NCBI RefSeq assembly: GCF_014898815.1 | Contig: NW_026515548.1 | Coordinates: forward strand, 1,284,501-1,348,500 | Direction: 5' to 3' | Length of the DNA stretch: 64,000 nucleotides | Source of the DNA: Panonychus citri | Taxonomy: Eukaryota > Arthropoda > Arachnida > Trombidiformes > Tetranychidae | In this document: positions 50,489-64,000 of the stretch, piece after piece | How positions within the stretch are numbered: the first letter of the stretch is position 1 | Layout of the letters: each line of letters begins with the position of its first letter | The notes under the pieces: model-generated | The model's database searches: none | Seen by the model: the letters and a program-made list of their open reading frames with translations, nothing else | What the model was told of the DNA's origin: nothing | Made by a program: the position numbers and the translations under genes

Positions 50489-53400
50489 GTAGAGTGAAAA
50501 GAAATAATAGAGATGATGATAATGATGATTATGAGAAGATGAGGAAGAATAAGGTGATGAGGGAGGGAAGGTCAACTTCTCAATGAACTCTTTAAGAACC
50601 TTTATTTTTTTCATCTTCATCATCATCTTAGTTAAGATATTGGCTATTTTTTTACCTTAATAAGCTGCCATAACTTTTGCTTGCAACATCACAATAAATA
50701 AGTTGAACTTGTTGTTGAAAAAAAAAGTTTTCCTGTGACTTATTGATAGTGGGTGAGTAAAGTGGGTGGGATGTGTGTGGTGGTGGTGGTTGATGGAGGA
50801 TATAAGAGATGGAGATAAAAGATAAATGAGGAGAAATGTTGTTTTCTATCACTGATTGACATTGGCTTCACTAATTGAAGATTCTAATCTCAATTAACTG
50901 GACATTTTTCACCTTCATCATCCCCGAATCATTTTTTATTGCTGTTTCTTCATTTTCTTTTATTTTTTTATTTTCATCTTCTCTCATCTTTCCTATAAGA
51001 GAAAAACTTAAGTATTCTTATCTTTATCCTTATCCTCATCAATTTTGTATCAATGAAGAGAAAAGAAGACAAAAAAATCATGTTATCTGCTGAGTAGAGA
51101 TAAAGTTGTTGGGTTAGGGCGATACAGAGAGAGAGAGAGAGCTGAAAGACATTTATAACTGTAAAAAAATGACAAAGATGAAGAATTGAAGATTTCAGGA
51201 ATTATCTTATTCTAAATGTTTTCATCCGTAGAATGATGACCAAGAAGAAGATGGACGATGTGGGAGCAGGGAGAGAGGTGGAAGATGATATTAACGAAAA
51301 GGTGATGATGAAAGAGAAAAAATTTTCAAGGTGTGAAAAAAAAAGATGCGAGATTCAGATGAGAAAATGATGAAGATTTTGATGAGATTGATGATGAAAT
51401 TGATTCCATTGACAAAGTAAAATGTAAAAGGGATGTTAGTTAATCCACCAGGGAAAAGTAATCTGTGTAAGAATAAGATTTCATGAAACAACTGAGGATA
51501 GAAAAATTATCTTCCAAAAGGCCATTGATAAGGATGATGATGATGATTATCATCCTTATTATTTCATCATGATGATTGGCATAGACTCATCATCATTATC
51601 ATCGTTTTTCTTACAGTTGATGTAATTCTGTTGTGAAAAAAACGATACATACAAAGAAATCTTTTCAAATTATCATCTTTTAATCATCCTCATCATCTCT
51701 GTATCATACTTATCATCATCATCATCATCATCATCCTTTTCATCCGATTTTGGGTCTTCTCCTTAAAAATGATCATCTCTTTTTCCTCTCTCTCAAAAAA
51801 ACGATAAATTAATTTCCTTCTTAAGGATTACACTTTTTTTCTTCTATTAAGTTTTTTTTCATTCATCGTAATTATTTTGATTACTACTAATCATTAGAAT
51901 TAGAATTAGAATCATCATCTTAATCAGTTTGGTGATTTCGATGTGTATCCTAATCAGAAAACTCTAACAGGTTTCATATTAGATTTTTAGACAATTTAAT
52001 TGTATCCCAAGTTATTAATTCTCATACGAAAACTAAATGATTAACTTCAAACAATTAAGTTAATGATATTAACTATCATTCAATTTGATGGTCAAATCAT
52101 TAATCCTAATTGTTAATATCAATACATAGATTTGATTGAATAACTTTTTTGTTTTAACTTTGATCAGTACAAACTGATTAACCTTTAAATTGTTATCCGA
52201 AGTGTTAACAATTTAATTTGTTTTTTTATTATTAAGTTTGACTTTGAAACAATCAGATTGATTAAAAAGTTGCAATTAATTAAACGAGAGTATAATTAAA
52301 TCCTTGGTTGATTATCTTTGCTATTCCAATTGAAGATGAGCCGGTTAATTGTGATTATAATTGTCGGCTTACCATGAATATCAATTTTGTGACAATATAA
52401 TAAAATTTAATTAGTTTACAGCTTAATTAAGTTGATTGTTAATCTAGATTAAATTTATGTATTGGAAAGGAGGAAAATAAATTACATTGATCATTGTGTG
52501 TCCCATAAAGATTAATCGTTGATTGTATCAACAATTAGTTTGGCTTCTTTCATTGATTATAATCATTTAATAAGAAACAATTAACAAGTTAATTGAGTTG
52601 TACATTTGATTATGATTAACATTTCACCAATCACCAGTTTTTAGATTAACGTAAATACATTTTCATGTTTAGTTTTTCATTGATTAACTAACACAATTGA
52701 CATGTACCATTTAATTGTGATTACAATTTTGATTGTTTATTTAATACTTTCTCGTATTGTTTCAAACGATAACAATCAGTTAATCACTGATTTAAAAGTA
52801 AAAATTAAGTTAATCGTTATTAAATTGTTGTAACGTCTTACGTATCCCTATTAAAGCATAACAATTAATGATAATAATCAAATAGTGATTTAAAAAGTTG
52901 ATTGGTGTTTTCACCTTCACAGTTAACATAATTTACCTTTTGATTATATGTAGACAATAGTAATGATTATTATCTTAATTGTAATTAAACAACAGATTAA
53001 CTTTATCCTCTCTCTCTCTCTCTCTCTCTCTTAATAACGAGTCTCATATATTGGTAATCAATTAAGTACAACAATTAAATTAACTAAACTTTTTTTTGTC
53101 AACCCAATCACTTTCAGGCCTTTTGACCTAATTTCTTACCGTTAATCCATATTAAATTATTAATGTAATTTAAGAAAATGGGATATGAAGGAAGAGAGAA
53201 AGAGAGAGAAAAGTTTTTTTTAAATCTCGGATTAGGGTAGATTAATTGTAAGCTTAATCATGATGGATTAGATTGTAATTTTTTTCCTCTACTTGGTTTA
53301 TTCATTGGTTTATATTAATCAATTGTAATCGTTTTTAAATGACTTTCTGTTGGTAAAAAACAAAAGGCTGTAAAAACGTAATCAACAATTACCAAAGTTT

Positions 53401-54699
53401 TTAGTTGATCAATACAATTGATTTAATCACGTAAATTATTATGATCGTTATTTAACATCACCAATCAATGTGAAAACCATTTCAAGCCAATTACAAGTCT
53501 TTTTAGACGAAACAATTAACTGATTTAGTTTTAATGTTAATCACACAAGGACAAACAATTTGAATTACTCTACTTTTTTGTTTCTTGGTTCCATGATTAC
53601 AATTAATTTGATGATCAGTGATCACAATTTATGACAATCACTATTACATTTATTACTATTAGTAAATATCCTGATTGATAAATTAGTCAACTAAACTTGA
53701 ACAATTAAGAATGTGTAATAATCATATTAATCATAATAATGATTATGATGATGATAATACAATTAAAGACAAGATTATAAGGTAGATTAAGACTAATTTA
53801 AAGTAATTTAGTTCAATTAGTTATTATTGTTGTTGATTAGTTTTTGTTTTATCAATAACCAGAAACAAATGATTAACTAATTGAAATGATAATTATAATG
53901 TTGATTATCTTGTCGTCGTGATCATATTAATAACTGATTCTGTTGTAATTAATTTTGATGAAACTTGATTATTGTTGTGTATTTTTTGCTCAGTAATTGA
54001 ATGAAAAAAAAAATTTATGTAAACACATTGATAAATTTTGATGGTTAATCAATTTAATAATTACAGATAATTAGTGATTTGAATTAAATGTGACGTTAAT
54101 TAGTTTAACATTAATTTGATTGAAAAAAAAACGTTTAATGATTATTTATTTGCAATTGAATGATTAATCCTAAAGGCAATGGGATAAGTATTAAAAATGA
54201 TAATCTTAATCTGAAACTTTTTTCCAAGTGAAACAAATCAATTGTTAATTTAGTTTAGTTTTTATTATCATTATTGTGGTGATTATCTATTGATTAATTT
54301 GATTGCAGATTAATATTGTTGATTAGCTGTCTTCTTAGTAAAAGATTTACTCAGTGTACTTTTAAAAGCTCGCAAATTTTAATCCGTCCAAGGATTAAAT
54401 GAACAAAGGTAAGATAATCTTTAAAGGGAAAGAAAAGTTGGAAATATTAATTTGATAGGTTTTTCATCATTACTCTGATTATCATCATTGTTATGATGAC
54501 TTTTTATTATCTTCTCGCTTCATCTTCACCTTTAATCGGACAAGTTGTAAGATTATCCGATTTGATTACTACTACTATTGAGGTAATTTTTAAGGTGTCT
54601 TGGGAAGACGAGAAGATGATGAGAGAGAGAGAGAGAGAGGGAGAGAGTTTTAATCTTAACAGATAATAAGACAAAGTATTATCAAAACTGACAATACTA

Positions 54700-55728
54700 T
54701 CTTGATGATAACTGTGTCATCGTTTTGACACTCAGATCGTCCGGACGAAATAACTTGTAACGAAATGTTGATTCGTTAAGCTGAAATAAGATTTAGATTG
54801 GAAAATTTTTTCACCTTTAAACATGAATGATGTTTTTTACTCATTTGTTTAATATTATCCATTGATGATCAGGATGATGATGATGATGATGATGATGTAG
54901 CTTGAGTTGTCAGCAAAGTCGCAAGGGCTTCAGTCATTATGATGATGTCTGTAATTCTGACAATAAGATTTGATTACAATAGCTGACAGTCTTCAATATC
55001 TTCTTTTTTATCATCATTATCATCTTTCTCTCTCACACTCTTGCTTATCCATTTATCTCTCTCTCATTCATCCAATTCCCTTGTGAGGGAGGTAGTAAAT
55101 GAGAGAGTGAGTTACAGGGGAGTTGATTATCTAATACTTTTTCATTTTCAAGCTTCTTCTTTTATCTCTAATCTTTTAAAATAATGTCTAAGCATAAAGT
55201 GAATATCAAAAAAAAGAAAGAGCCTCCTCATCATCATTAACATTATTATCTTCTCTTACTTTTTACATCTTCTTTATCTTCTGTCGACTTTAATCTTCAT
55301 CACCATCAAACTTTATCTTCATCATCTTTCCAACTACTACTAGTACTTTCTTAACACAGTAGCCATCATCTTTCATCTACCTTTCCTTTTTTTTCTGAAC
55401 CCGATCTTCATCTTGTTCATGATGATAATATACTTTTCATCTTGCTCATCCTCAAGATAAACTTGATAAACTCAAGATAATCATCATCACCATTATAATC
55501 AATCCGATAGAATATAAAAAAAATCGTTAATCTTGTTTGCATATCTTCCTATTAACCAATCAACTCCCAATGGATTCTCACTTGATAGCACTCATCTTAT
55601 GGATTATGATTATTGTTATCGGTGAAAAATGTTGATTTGCAAACAATCAGATCATTTGATTATAATTGAATCTTGTTTTGATTTTTTCTTCCTCTCATCA
55701 TCTCTTTTGTGTGATGAAATGGAAAGAG

Positions 55729-55771
<43 letters not shown>

Positions 55772-57138
55772 ACTTGAGTTTCTTTTTTTCCATTCTAAGA
55801 TTCTTAGCATCCTCATCTTTTCCCTGTATAAGATTCACTTTGCATAATGTTTTCTTTTCAGATTCTCTCTCGTTAACAAAACTTTGTTAATAATAATATA
55901 ATATTTTCAAAGAAACAAAAAAAAAATTCGCAAAAAATTATATGATCTTAACTCCTTTTTCTGCTCATCCTCATCCTCTTTCCATCTCTTTACCCTCTTT
56001 TTTTCCAAACTTTCTCATCTTCTTCATCACTTTTTTTTTCTTACGAACTACTAACTGTCAAATTGTATTCATTGTTTATTATTATAGGTTATTCACAAAT
56101 CTTTGTAATGAATATCAACTTTCTTGATGATAACTGTGTCATCGTTTTGACACTCAGATCGTCCGGACGAAATAACTTGTAACGAAATGTTGATTCGTTG
56201 CTGAAATAAGATTTAGATTGGAAAATTTTTCACCTTTAAACATGAATGATGTTTTTACTCATTTGTTTAATATTATCCATTGATGATCAGGATGATGATG
56301 ATGATGATGATGATGTAGCTTGAGTTGTCAGCAAAGTCGCAAGGGCTTCAGTCATTATGATGATGTCTGTAATTCTGACAATAAGATTTGATTACAATAG
56401 CTGACAGTCTTCAATATCTTCTTTTTTATCATCATTATCATCTTTCTCTCTCACACTCTGCTTATCCATTTATCTCTCTCATTCATCCATTCTCTTGAGA
56501 GGAGGTAGTAAATGAGAGAGTGAGTTACAGGGGAGTTGATTATCTAATACTTTTTCATTTTCAAGCTTCTTCTTTTATCTCTAATCTTTTAAAATAATGT
56601 CTAAGCATAAAGTGAATATCAAAAAAAAGAAAGAGCCTCCTCATCATCATTAACATTATTATCTTCTCTTACTTTTTACATCTTCTTTATCTTCTGTCGA
56701 CTTTAATCTTCATCACCATCAAACTTTATCTTCATCATCTTTCCAACTACTACTAGTACTTTCTTAACACAGTAGCCATCATCTTTCATCTACCTTTCCT
56801 TTTTTTTCTGAACCCGATCTTCATCTTGTTCATGATGATAATATACTTTTCATCTTGCTCATCCTCAAGATAAACTTGATAAACTCAAGATAATCATCAT
56901 CACCATTATAATCAATCCGATAGAATATAAAAAAAATCGTTAATCTTGTTTGCATATCTTCCTATTAACCAATCAACTCCCAATGGATTCTCACTTGATA
57001 GCACTCATCTTATGGATTATGATTATTGTTATCGGTGAAAAATGTTGATTTGCAAACAATCAGATCATTTGATTATAATTGAATCTTGTTTTGATTTTTT
57101 CTTCCTCTCATCATCTCTTTTGTGTGATGATGGTGATG

Positions 57139-57175
<37 letters not shown>

Positions 57176-57530
57176 TTACTTGAGTTTCTTTTTTTTCCAT
57201 TCTAAGATTCTTAGCATCCTCATCTTTTCCCTGTATAAGATTCACTTTGCATAATGTTTTCTTTTCAGATTCTCTCTCGTTAACAAAACTTTGTTAATAA
57301 TAATATAATATTTTCAAAGAAACAAAAAAAAATTCGCAAAAAATTATATGATCTTAACTCCTTTTTCTGCTCATCCTCATCCTCTTTCCATCTCTTTACC
57401 CTCTTTTTTTTCCAAACTTTCTCATCTTCTTCATCACTTTTTTTTTCTTACGAACTACTAACTGTCAAATTGTATTCATTGTTTATTATTATAGGTTATT
57501 CACAAATCTTTGTAATGAATATCAACTTTC
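54700..57530. repeat. 1.4-kb tandem duplication
   Basis: Copy A (54700-56121) and copy B (56122-57530) are head to tail with very high identity. Differences lie mostly in homopolymers and in the (GA)n tract (55732-55768 against 57143-57172). No gene is recognised inside. Confidence 0.93.
55732..55768. repeat. (GA)n microsatellite in copy A of the 1.4-kb duplication
   Basis: GA run of about 37 bp; the equivalent in copy B (57143-57172) is shorter, a length difference typical of alleles or recent duplicates. Confidence 0.95.
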
Positions 57531-58357
57531 CCTCTCCCCCGACCACCACCTCCTTTTCCTCTTACTTTTCCTCTTTCTCTCTCATCATTTTCTTTTTTTT
57601 CTTCCATGTTACTTTTGTGAGATGCTTTTTATTGCTCCAAAGTAAAGTTAAGAATTGAATCAATCTTGTTTAATGAGCATTCATCTTTAAGATTTTTCCA
57701 TCATCCTCATCTTCAAACTCTTTCTCCCTCCCTCCTTCTCTCTCTCTCTCTCTTTCTCTCTTTCTCTTAAGATGAACACCTAATTTTTCACTTTCTTTTT
57801 CTCTCTCTCAATCTTTCTCCATGTTTATTCGTGTCTTTCTTACGAAATCTTTGTCTCTCTCTTTCTTATCCTCATCCTCATCTTCATCCTTTACCTTGTT
57901 TGTTTCCATCTCAAACTTTTAGCAAAACAAATTTACCTAAACACTAATTACCTTTTCATCTCTCTCATTCTTGTGCGTGCTTAAAACGTCTCCTTGATCA
58001 TTTTTCATATTTTTCTGCATCATCATGATTATTATCATGGAGATGATGATCTTCTTCTGTTTTTTTCTCTTCTCTTTCTATCATTATCTGTCTATGTTCA
58101 CTGTCTATTCCCATTCATCTTATATTTTCACATAGAGATTATTAATAATAACGGCAACTCCATTAAAGATTTCAGGGTAACTTATTATCATTGATTATTT
58201 CATTTTCGATTCAACTCTAATTGTTAATTTGATTCTTTTCCTTCATCTTTACTTTCATCATTTTCCTTTATCTTTTTTTCTCTCTCTCTCTTGTGCTTCT
58301 TTTTTTTCTTCTCAATTTTTCTTCCTTTTCTCCATCTTATATTCATAATCTTCTCCT

Positions 58358-58360
<3 letters not shown>

Positions 58361-58394
<34 letters not shown>
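58361..58394. repeat. (CT)n microsatellite
   Basis: CT run of about 34 bp inside a long pyrimidine-rich stretch. Confidence 0.95.
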
Positions 58395-58396
<2 letters not shown>

Positions 58397-59486
58397 TTTT
58401 CATATTCATTTGAATTCATTGTAAAAAAGTAATAAGAGTAGAAATAATTTCTAAATCATCTTGTTGATAATTCTTCAAACGAATAACTTCTCAATATTTA
58501 ATCCGCTTCCATCTTTTTCTCTTCTCTTTCATCAACATGATGATAATCATCATTATCATCATCATTTTTCCTAATCTTTGATATGTATTCTTTCCACCTG
58601 ATCTTTTTATCCTTCTTTTTCTTTAAGATTCTAATCATCATCATCATCTACAGGATTGATCATCATTCATCTAATTTGAATTGATATAATCCTCGAAAAC
58701 TTCCCCCCTCCCCCTCTACTCCCTCTTTTTTTTCATCATCATCCATGAACAGCAACATCTCCCCTTTGACCATCATCATTATCTGCAAGAAAATTTCTCT
58801 TTTTCATCTATCATCATCTTGGCAAAAAAATAACAACTTTCAACATGTTTCAGAAAAAAACCTCAGCCTTAATCCTTAATTCCTAATTTTCAAACTTGAT
58901 TTGCATCATCGTCATCATCACCTCCCATGTTACCATTAATCGACCTTGATTATAAACATCATCATTATCATCTGCATCTTTATTTACGTCTTCACCTTTC
59001 TCTTTACTCTTTCTACTAATACTAATCGAATCCCTCTTTTGTCTCTCTCTCTCTCTCTCTACTCATCCCCATTTTTAAACCTAAACCCCAACTCCCTCTT
59101 AATCCTCTGGAGTTACCAAAACTCATGAAGCCATTTTTATACCATTGATGCTTAACCAATGATTTCCAATGTGTTTAAGCAAAGGTAATCAAAAAATGAT
59201 GATGAGGCACAGCAATCAACAACATTAGTAACTATTAACTTGTATTATTATTGAAAAGCAAAATGAGATAACTAAATTTTTGATAAAATTATGACGAGGG
59301 AGCTTTGATCCTTTTTTATCATAATCACATTCTTGTGATGAAATGATAAAGATGAAAAAGATGATGATCTAATCCTCATCCTTGAATAGCCTGGGTTAAT
59401 CGCCTTCCATGGTTGATCCTTTAATACGCTTTCATCTGAATTCGTGATCACGGTGTGATGCGGTTATTAATAGTCGAACCCACCTT

Positions 59487-59514
59487 ATCTCTCTCTCTCT
59501 CTCTCTCTCTCTCT
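59487..59514. repeat. (CT)n microsatellite
   Basis: CT run of about 28 bp. Similar short runs occur at 33676-33699, 43313-43331, 44228-44248, 48449-48471, 53011-53030 and 63476-63501. Confidence 0.92.
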
Positions 59515-62500
59515 AGTTTATCATCACCATCAGACTTCACCCTCCTCTTGACTCTCCCCTCTATTTCTCACTAATTCTCATTCTCTATCATCTTCCTCCC
59601 TTGTCCACTCTTTTCACTGTCTAAATACCTTGTCTCACTCAAACAGATTAAATTGATTCTTTTTGCTAAATCCGTTTCTGAACACGTCAGCCTAATCAAT
59701 CGTACGATCCCTCTCCCTCTATCTCTCTCTCGCTCTCTCCTTCGTATTAAATTTATTAAAACCTGTTAATCCCTTTGGATGGAAGATCAAGGTATATCTT
59801 GTCTTAGAAAAAGTTTTTTTCTTGTCAATCTAACTTTCTGTCTTCTTTTTCCTTCTTATCCTTACTCTTGAATTTTTTATCATCTTAATAATCCTTACTC
59901 TCTCTCTCTCTCTCTTCTTTCTTTTATACCTTTACTTTTGATAATCCCAAATTCTGTAATTAGTTTGATCCTTTTCACTTTTAAAACAAAACAAGAAACT
60001 TTGTTGAAAAGTTCCCATGATCCAAGATCGTAAATTCAACGAAATGATGGAAACTTTTAACCACAGAACTTTTAATTCAACTCAAATGATAGATAATTAA
60101 ATGTTAACCAATTATCATCACCCTCCAGAACCTCTGAATGTGCGTAAATCTTTACCGGAAGTATTGTGATAATAATAATAATCTTACTCAATTCATTCAT
60201 ATAAATTTCTATTTATACCATTTAGTTGAATATCTTCATTTCTTTAATAAGTTTTATCATGAGCTCATCTCATGTTTCCGTTGATTGTTTTCACGGGGAC
60301 AAATATACAAATCAACTAATTTATAAATAACAATCAAATTGTGCAACAATCAAGCAAATAGACAAAGAAAAAAAAAGTTTCAAATCAATACGATGATCAT
60401 TTTTTATTTACATGAAATGCAATCTCATTGGCAACAAAATATGAATCTATTAATACATTAATCAAAAATTAATTTACTTTTGATTAAAATAATTTATCCT
60501 CTTTCTCAGGGTAACATTTAATCATATATATTATTATATGAAATATTCATGAATAATCAATGTAAATAGAGTTGGATTTAGATATCATTGAATGATTATC
60601 ATGTTGAGAAATTATCAATATGATTATCAAAGTGGATGAGAGATAACACCAAGTTTATCACTGAGAATTTGTGATCCTGTTGATTTTGAGACAAAAAAAA
60701 TATAAGAAAAAGTGATGAGGATGATTAAGATGATGAAAAATCAGGATGTGGATCAAGTAAAAAAGGATAAGGAAGAGATAACAAAAAGGAGAGAGAGAGA
60801 GAGTTGATGATGATGATGAGAGTGGGTGAGATTGGATGACACTAGATATTGTTGAGTACATTACTTTATATTATCATCTATGTGATATTAAAGCTTGAAA
60901 TATATTGTTGCCTGAAGTGAATAAGATAAGAATGCTTTTTATAAAGAAAAATATTCCAATGAGAATGCTTTTATTATTCATACATTTAGATGATGAAGAA
61001 ATGAGAGATGATGAGGAGAGATGGAGAAAAGAGGAGGAGAAGGATAAAAAGGGAGGAAAGGAGTAAAAGTAGTGAAAAAAAAGTGAGAGAAAATGTATAT
61101 TCACAATCATCTTAGTGAGAGATGAGCAAATAACTAAAAAAGATGATGAGGATGAGGATGAAGATGAGGATAAGACGTTGGGTGGGGTGAGTTTGATATA
61201 TAAAAAAAAGATGAAGATGAAGATGAAATGAGAAAATAGAATAAAAAAGTTATAGAAACATTCTCATCTCTAATTAGTATTCTTTCATCTAAAATCTTCT
61301 TAATTTATCTTATGGAAAAAACTCTTTTCTTTTCATCTTCCTTATTATTCATTAGCGTTCATCCTCATCTTCTAATCATCATAATCATCTTTCAGATTGA
61401 TCTTCATCTTTATCGACCTGTTTATCTCCTAATATTTGAATTTATCCCCTGAACTTTTTCAGTTATCACCCTGGAAATAATTTCTTATTGATTTTCAATG
61501 TTAACAATTATTTTCTTTTCTTATTTACAATATTGAAACTTTATCCTCATCACTTTATTGTTAACTGTTGATTTTATTTTGATTTCTTGTTTTTAACTTT
61601 TTGTTTTCTTGTTTTTCTGTTGATCGTCCAAACCTTGTAACGTTTATCATGTTATATGTTATCGTTGGTGTTTTATTTGCTAACGAAATGTTTTTAAGCC
61701 CTTGACCAAGTTAACTGATTACAATTTATTTAGTTGATTTGATTTAATCGGTTTAAAACTAATTTTTCTTACTTGACAATTCATTTTCAATCTTTAAACA
61801 AATCAATCAAGTTAATCATGATAATCAGTCAACTGATTATCATGTTTCCACAATCAAGTAAATCATATTGATTTTATTTCGTCATGATAATAATAATGAT
61901 AATTGTTATAATCGGTTTACATTAGTTTTTTTAATTCTCTTTATAATTTTTTTATTCCATTTTGATTATGATTAGAATTACTTTCTCTATATATTGTAAA
62001 TCTTAATCACTGTTAATCTCTTCCGTCAAGTCAGTAACGAACTCAAGTCTAATTGTTGGAGAAAATTTCTTAATCAGAATCAAGTCTTAATCATGATAAC
62101 TTTTTAATAACCTGATAACTTTACCTTTGACTTAATTCAGTTTGACAATAGCAAATAAACATATTCATTTATATTAAATAAATTGTTGTCAGTTAGTTAA
62201 CAGAAATGAACTTTTCTCAAAGTTTGTTTTATATATTTTTTTTCTCGGTGTTTATTCATTTTTTTCCCAGTTATGAGACAGATGAAGGTGAGAGTGGTGA
62301 TGATAATGGTGGTGATGGTGATGGTGGTGGGGTGGGTGGAGTAGGAAGAGGAAGAGTGTGAAAAAAAAGGAGTGAACTTGATGATGGAGAGAGAGAGAGA
62401 GAAAAAGATGAAGTCACTATTGAGAGTATAATAAGCATTTGTGACTGGCAGAAGAAATGGAAATTAATTTACATGGGAGAAGATGAAAATGATGATAATG

Positions 62501-64000
62501 ATGAGGATGAAAGTCGGAATGTATCATCTTCATGATTGATACAGCAGCAGGATCAACATTGATATAAATGAAGCAGAACAGAGGAAGATGTAAGATTCAT
62601 AATAATAATAAAAAAAAGAGTTCATTTCATTGAGTATTTTTTTTTCATTTCTTCTTCTTCTCCTTCCCTTGTCTTCATCACACTTTGCTTTCTTCATCTT
62701 TTATCTTCATCATCATCATTTTCAATGATACAATATTGTGATGGAAACAAAGACTCTCTCATACTCCCACTCCTCCCTTTTCCTCCACCAAGTCGGAAGC
62801 TGTGAATTTATCTTTATATTTATATTACAAATTGGACAAGTCTATGTAAAAATTTACTCAACAGTGTAAGAGAGATGATAAAAAATTATTAGCCAGTTAT
62901 GAGTTTTTATATATCAGTTGTGATGATGATATTTAGTTGAGTGAGTTCAGTGTTATCATCATTATTTCAATGAATTATTTCCCGGTGTCACCCTGTAAAT
63001 TGAATGAAGAAAAAGTGAGAAGATGAAGAAAAAAAAATGTCATGCTCAGTTTTTCTTAATAAACTCGACGTTTTCTGTTTGCTTTTTTTTCATCATCATC
63101 ATCATCATCATTATCTTCATCAGATTGGTAGAAACAAATATCTTCATCTTTCTCTCTCTCTCTCTTCCTCCAACAGGGTTACTTTCATTTACTGTATTAT
63201 TTTTTGTTTTATCTTCATCTTGTCTCATCTCATCTCCCTCTTTTGTTGTCATCATCATTTGACTTTGCGCAATTTTTTATAATACACTTTTGGGTTAACA
63301 TACTAAAGTTAAATTGAAGTATATAAGATGATGAGGAAGATATAAGAAAGTGGATAAAAAATATACTAGATGATGATTATGACGTTGACGGGAATTACAT
63401 CTTCCTATCATCATCTGTAACTTGGTCATATAATTAGTTGCGATAAAAAAATCACTCCCTCAACTCACTTATTCTGTCTCTCTCTCTCTCTCTCTCTCTC
63501 TTGTCATCATTTTCATCATAATCATGTTTCGTTATTTATCTTGTGCTCTAATTTTCAATTTACCTTTGACTTTCTTTACATGTAATGGTTACATGGGAAG
63601 CGACATTATTATTACATTGAATTCACTTGTTATTAACACTTTGACATAAGGTGAAAAAAAGATGATACCTCGTACACTTAAATAGAGAAGATAATGATTA
63701 TGATGAAGATGGAAAAAAATCATCATTATTAACATCATCATCTTCATCACTTTCTGCAAGAAGGAAATGATTAGCATCATATTCAATTATATAAGAAGAT
63801 GAGAAGGAAAAAAAATACATTGTACAAAAAAATTGACATGAACTGATTTAGATTTAAACAGAACGATGTCAATTTAATTCAAATTGTGTAGACATTTAAT
63901 CAGATACTCTATTCTAATTGTAATTAACTTTGTTTTGTTTTGTTTTTTTCGTCATGATTATCATGACAATTATCTCAAAGACTCTGCTAGGTCATTTCGC

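Larger units (their letters stand above)
36731..64000 (+). other. Long intronic region downstream of SATB/dve exon 2
   Basis: 27 kb without a recognisable exon. About 38.2-48.8 kb and 54.4-63.9 kb are rich in (TCA/TGA)n and (CT/GA)n; about 48.9-54.4 kb is AT-rich with few microsatellites. Open frames of 60-190 codons (for example 46628-47188, 41806-42123) are translations of repeat-like Ser/His/Leu/Phe-rich sequence. Because exon 2 ends with a good donor in phase 2 and the gene is incomplete, I take this as one long intron. A separate gene inside it is not excluded. Confidence 0.55.

Noticed and set aside
51536..51740. Regularly spaced TCATCATC blocks resembling an array
   Set aside because: Simple trinucleotide microsatellite without unique spacers; not CRISPR, and the host is a eukaryote.

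Overview
The window is nuclear DNA from a small-genome arthropod, most likely a chelicerate and probably an acariform mite. This is inferred from AT-rich non-coding DNA, short introns (often 65-150 bp) with GT..AG ends, an animal gene set, a decayed cathepsin L copy and a vitelline-membrane-outer-layer (VMO-I) protein. No species can be named from sequence alone. There are no bacterial operons, rRNA genes or CRISPR arrays, and I recognised no tRNA.

Positions 1-31000 are gene-dense and hold mainly conserved housekeeping genes. In order: NDUFB3 (+, complex I), PIGS (+, GPI transamidase), a TMED6/logjam-like p24 cargo receptor (+), TECPR2 (+, autophagy/ER export), LCMT1 (-, PP2A methyltransferase, broken by an internal tandem duplication), a cathepsin L pseudogene (+), a VMO-I protein with an unrecognised C-terminal tail (-), NIF3L1 (+, with a spliced mitochondrial-type leader), WASF/SCAR (-, Arp2/3 activator), a chimeric gene in which BDP1 (TFIIIB) carries an inverted copy of the WASF proline-rich region (+), and a secreted 12-cysteine protein (+). 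Most are unrelated neighbours. The exception is the WASF/BDP1 pair: they sit head to head across 374 bp and share a duplicated protein segment.

From about 30.6 kb to the end the window is the 5' part of a SATB/defective-proventriculus-type homeobox gene. Two coding exons are visible (30621-32096 and 36604-36730). They encode a SATB-type ULD domain interrupted by about 430 residues of Ser/Thr/Asn-rich sequence. The remaining 27 kb appears to be one very long intron, a mosaic of (GA/CT)n and (TCA/TGA)n microsatellites, AT-rich stretches and near-identical duplications. I see no CUT repeat or homeodomain exon.

Two features affect interpretation. First, at least five genes, with NDUFB3 tentatively a sixth, each need a missing base restored to read through. 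Every case goes in the same direction, which looks more like consensus deletion errors than gene decay. Second, five near-identical duplications (about 0.28-1.42 kb) may be true tandem duplications or two haplotypes placed side by side. The BDP1-WASF chimera is different: the copies have diverged and all four coding indels are multiples of three, so it looks like a genuine, older rearrangement.
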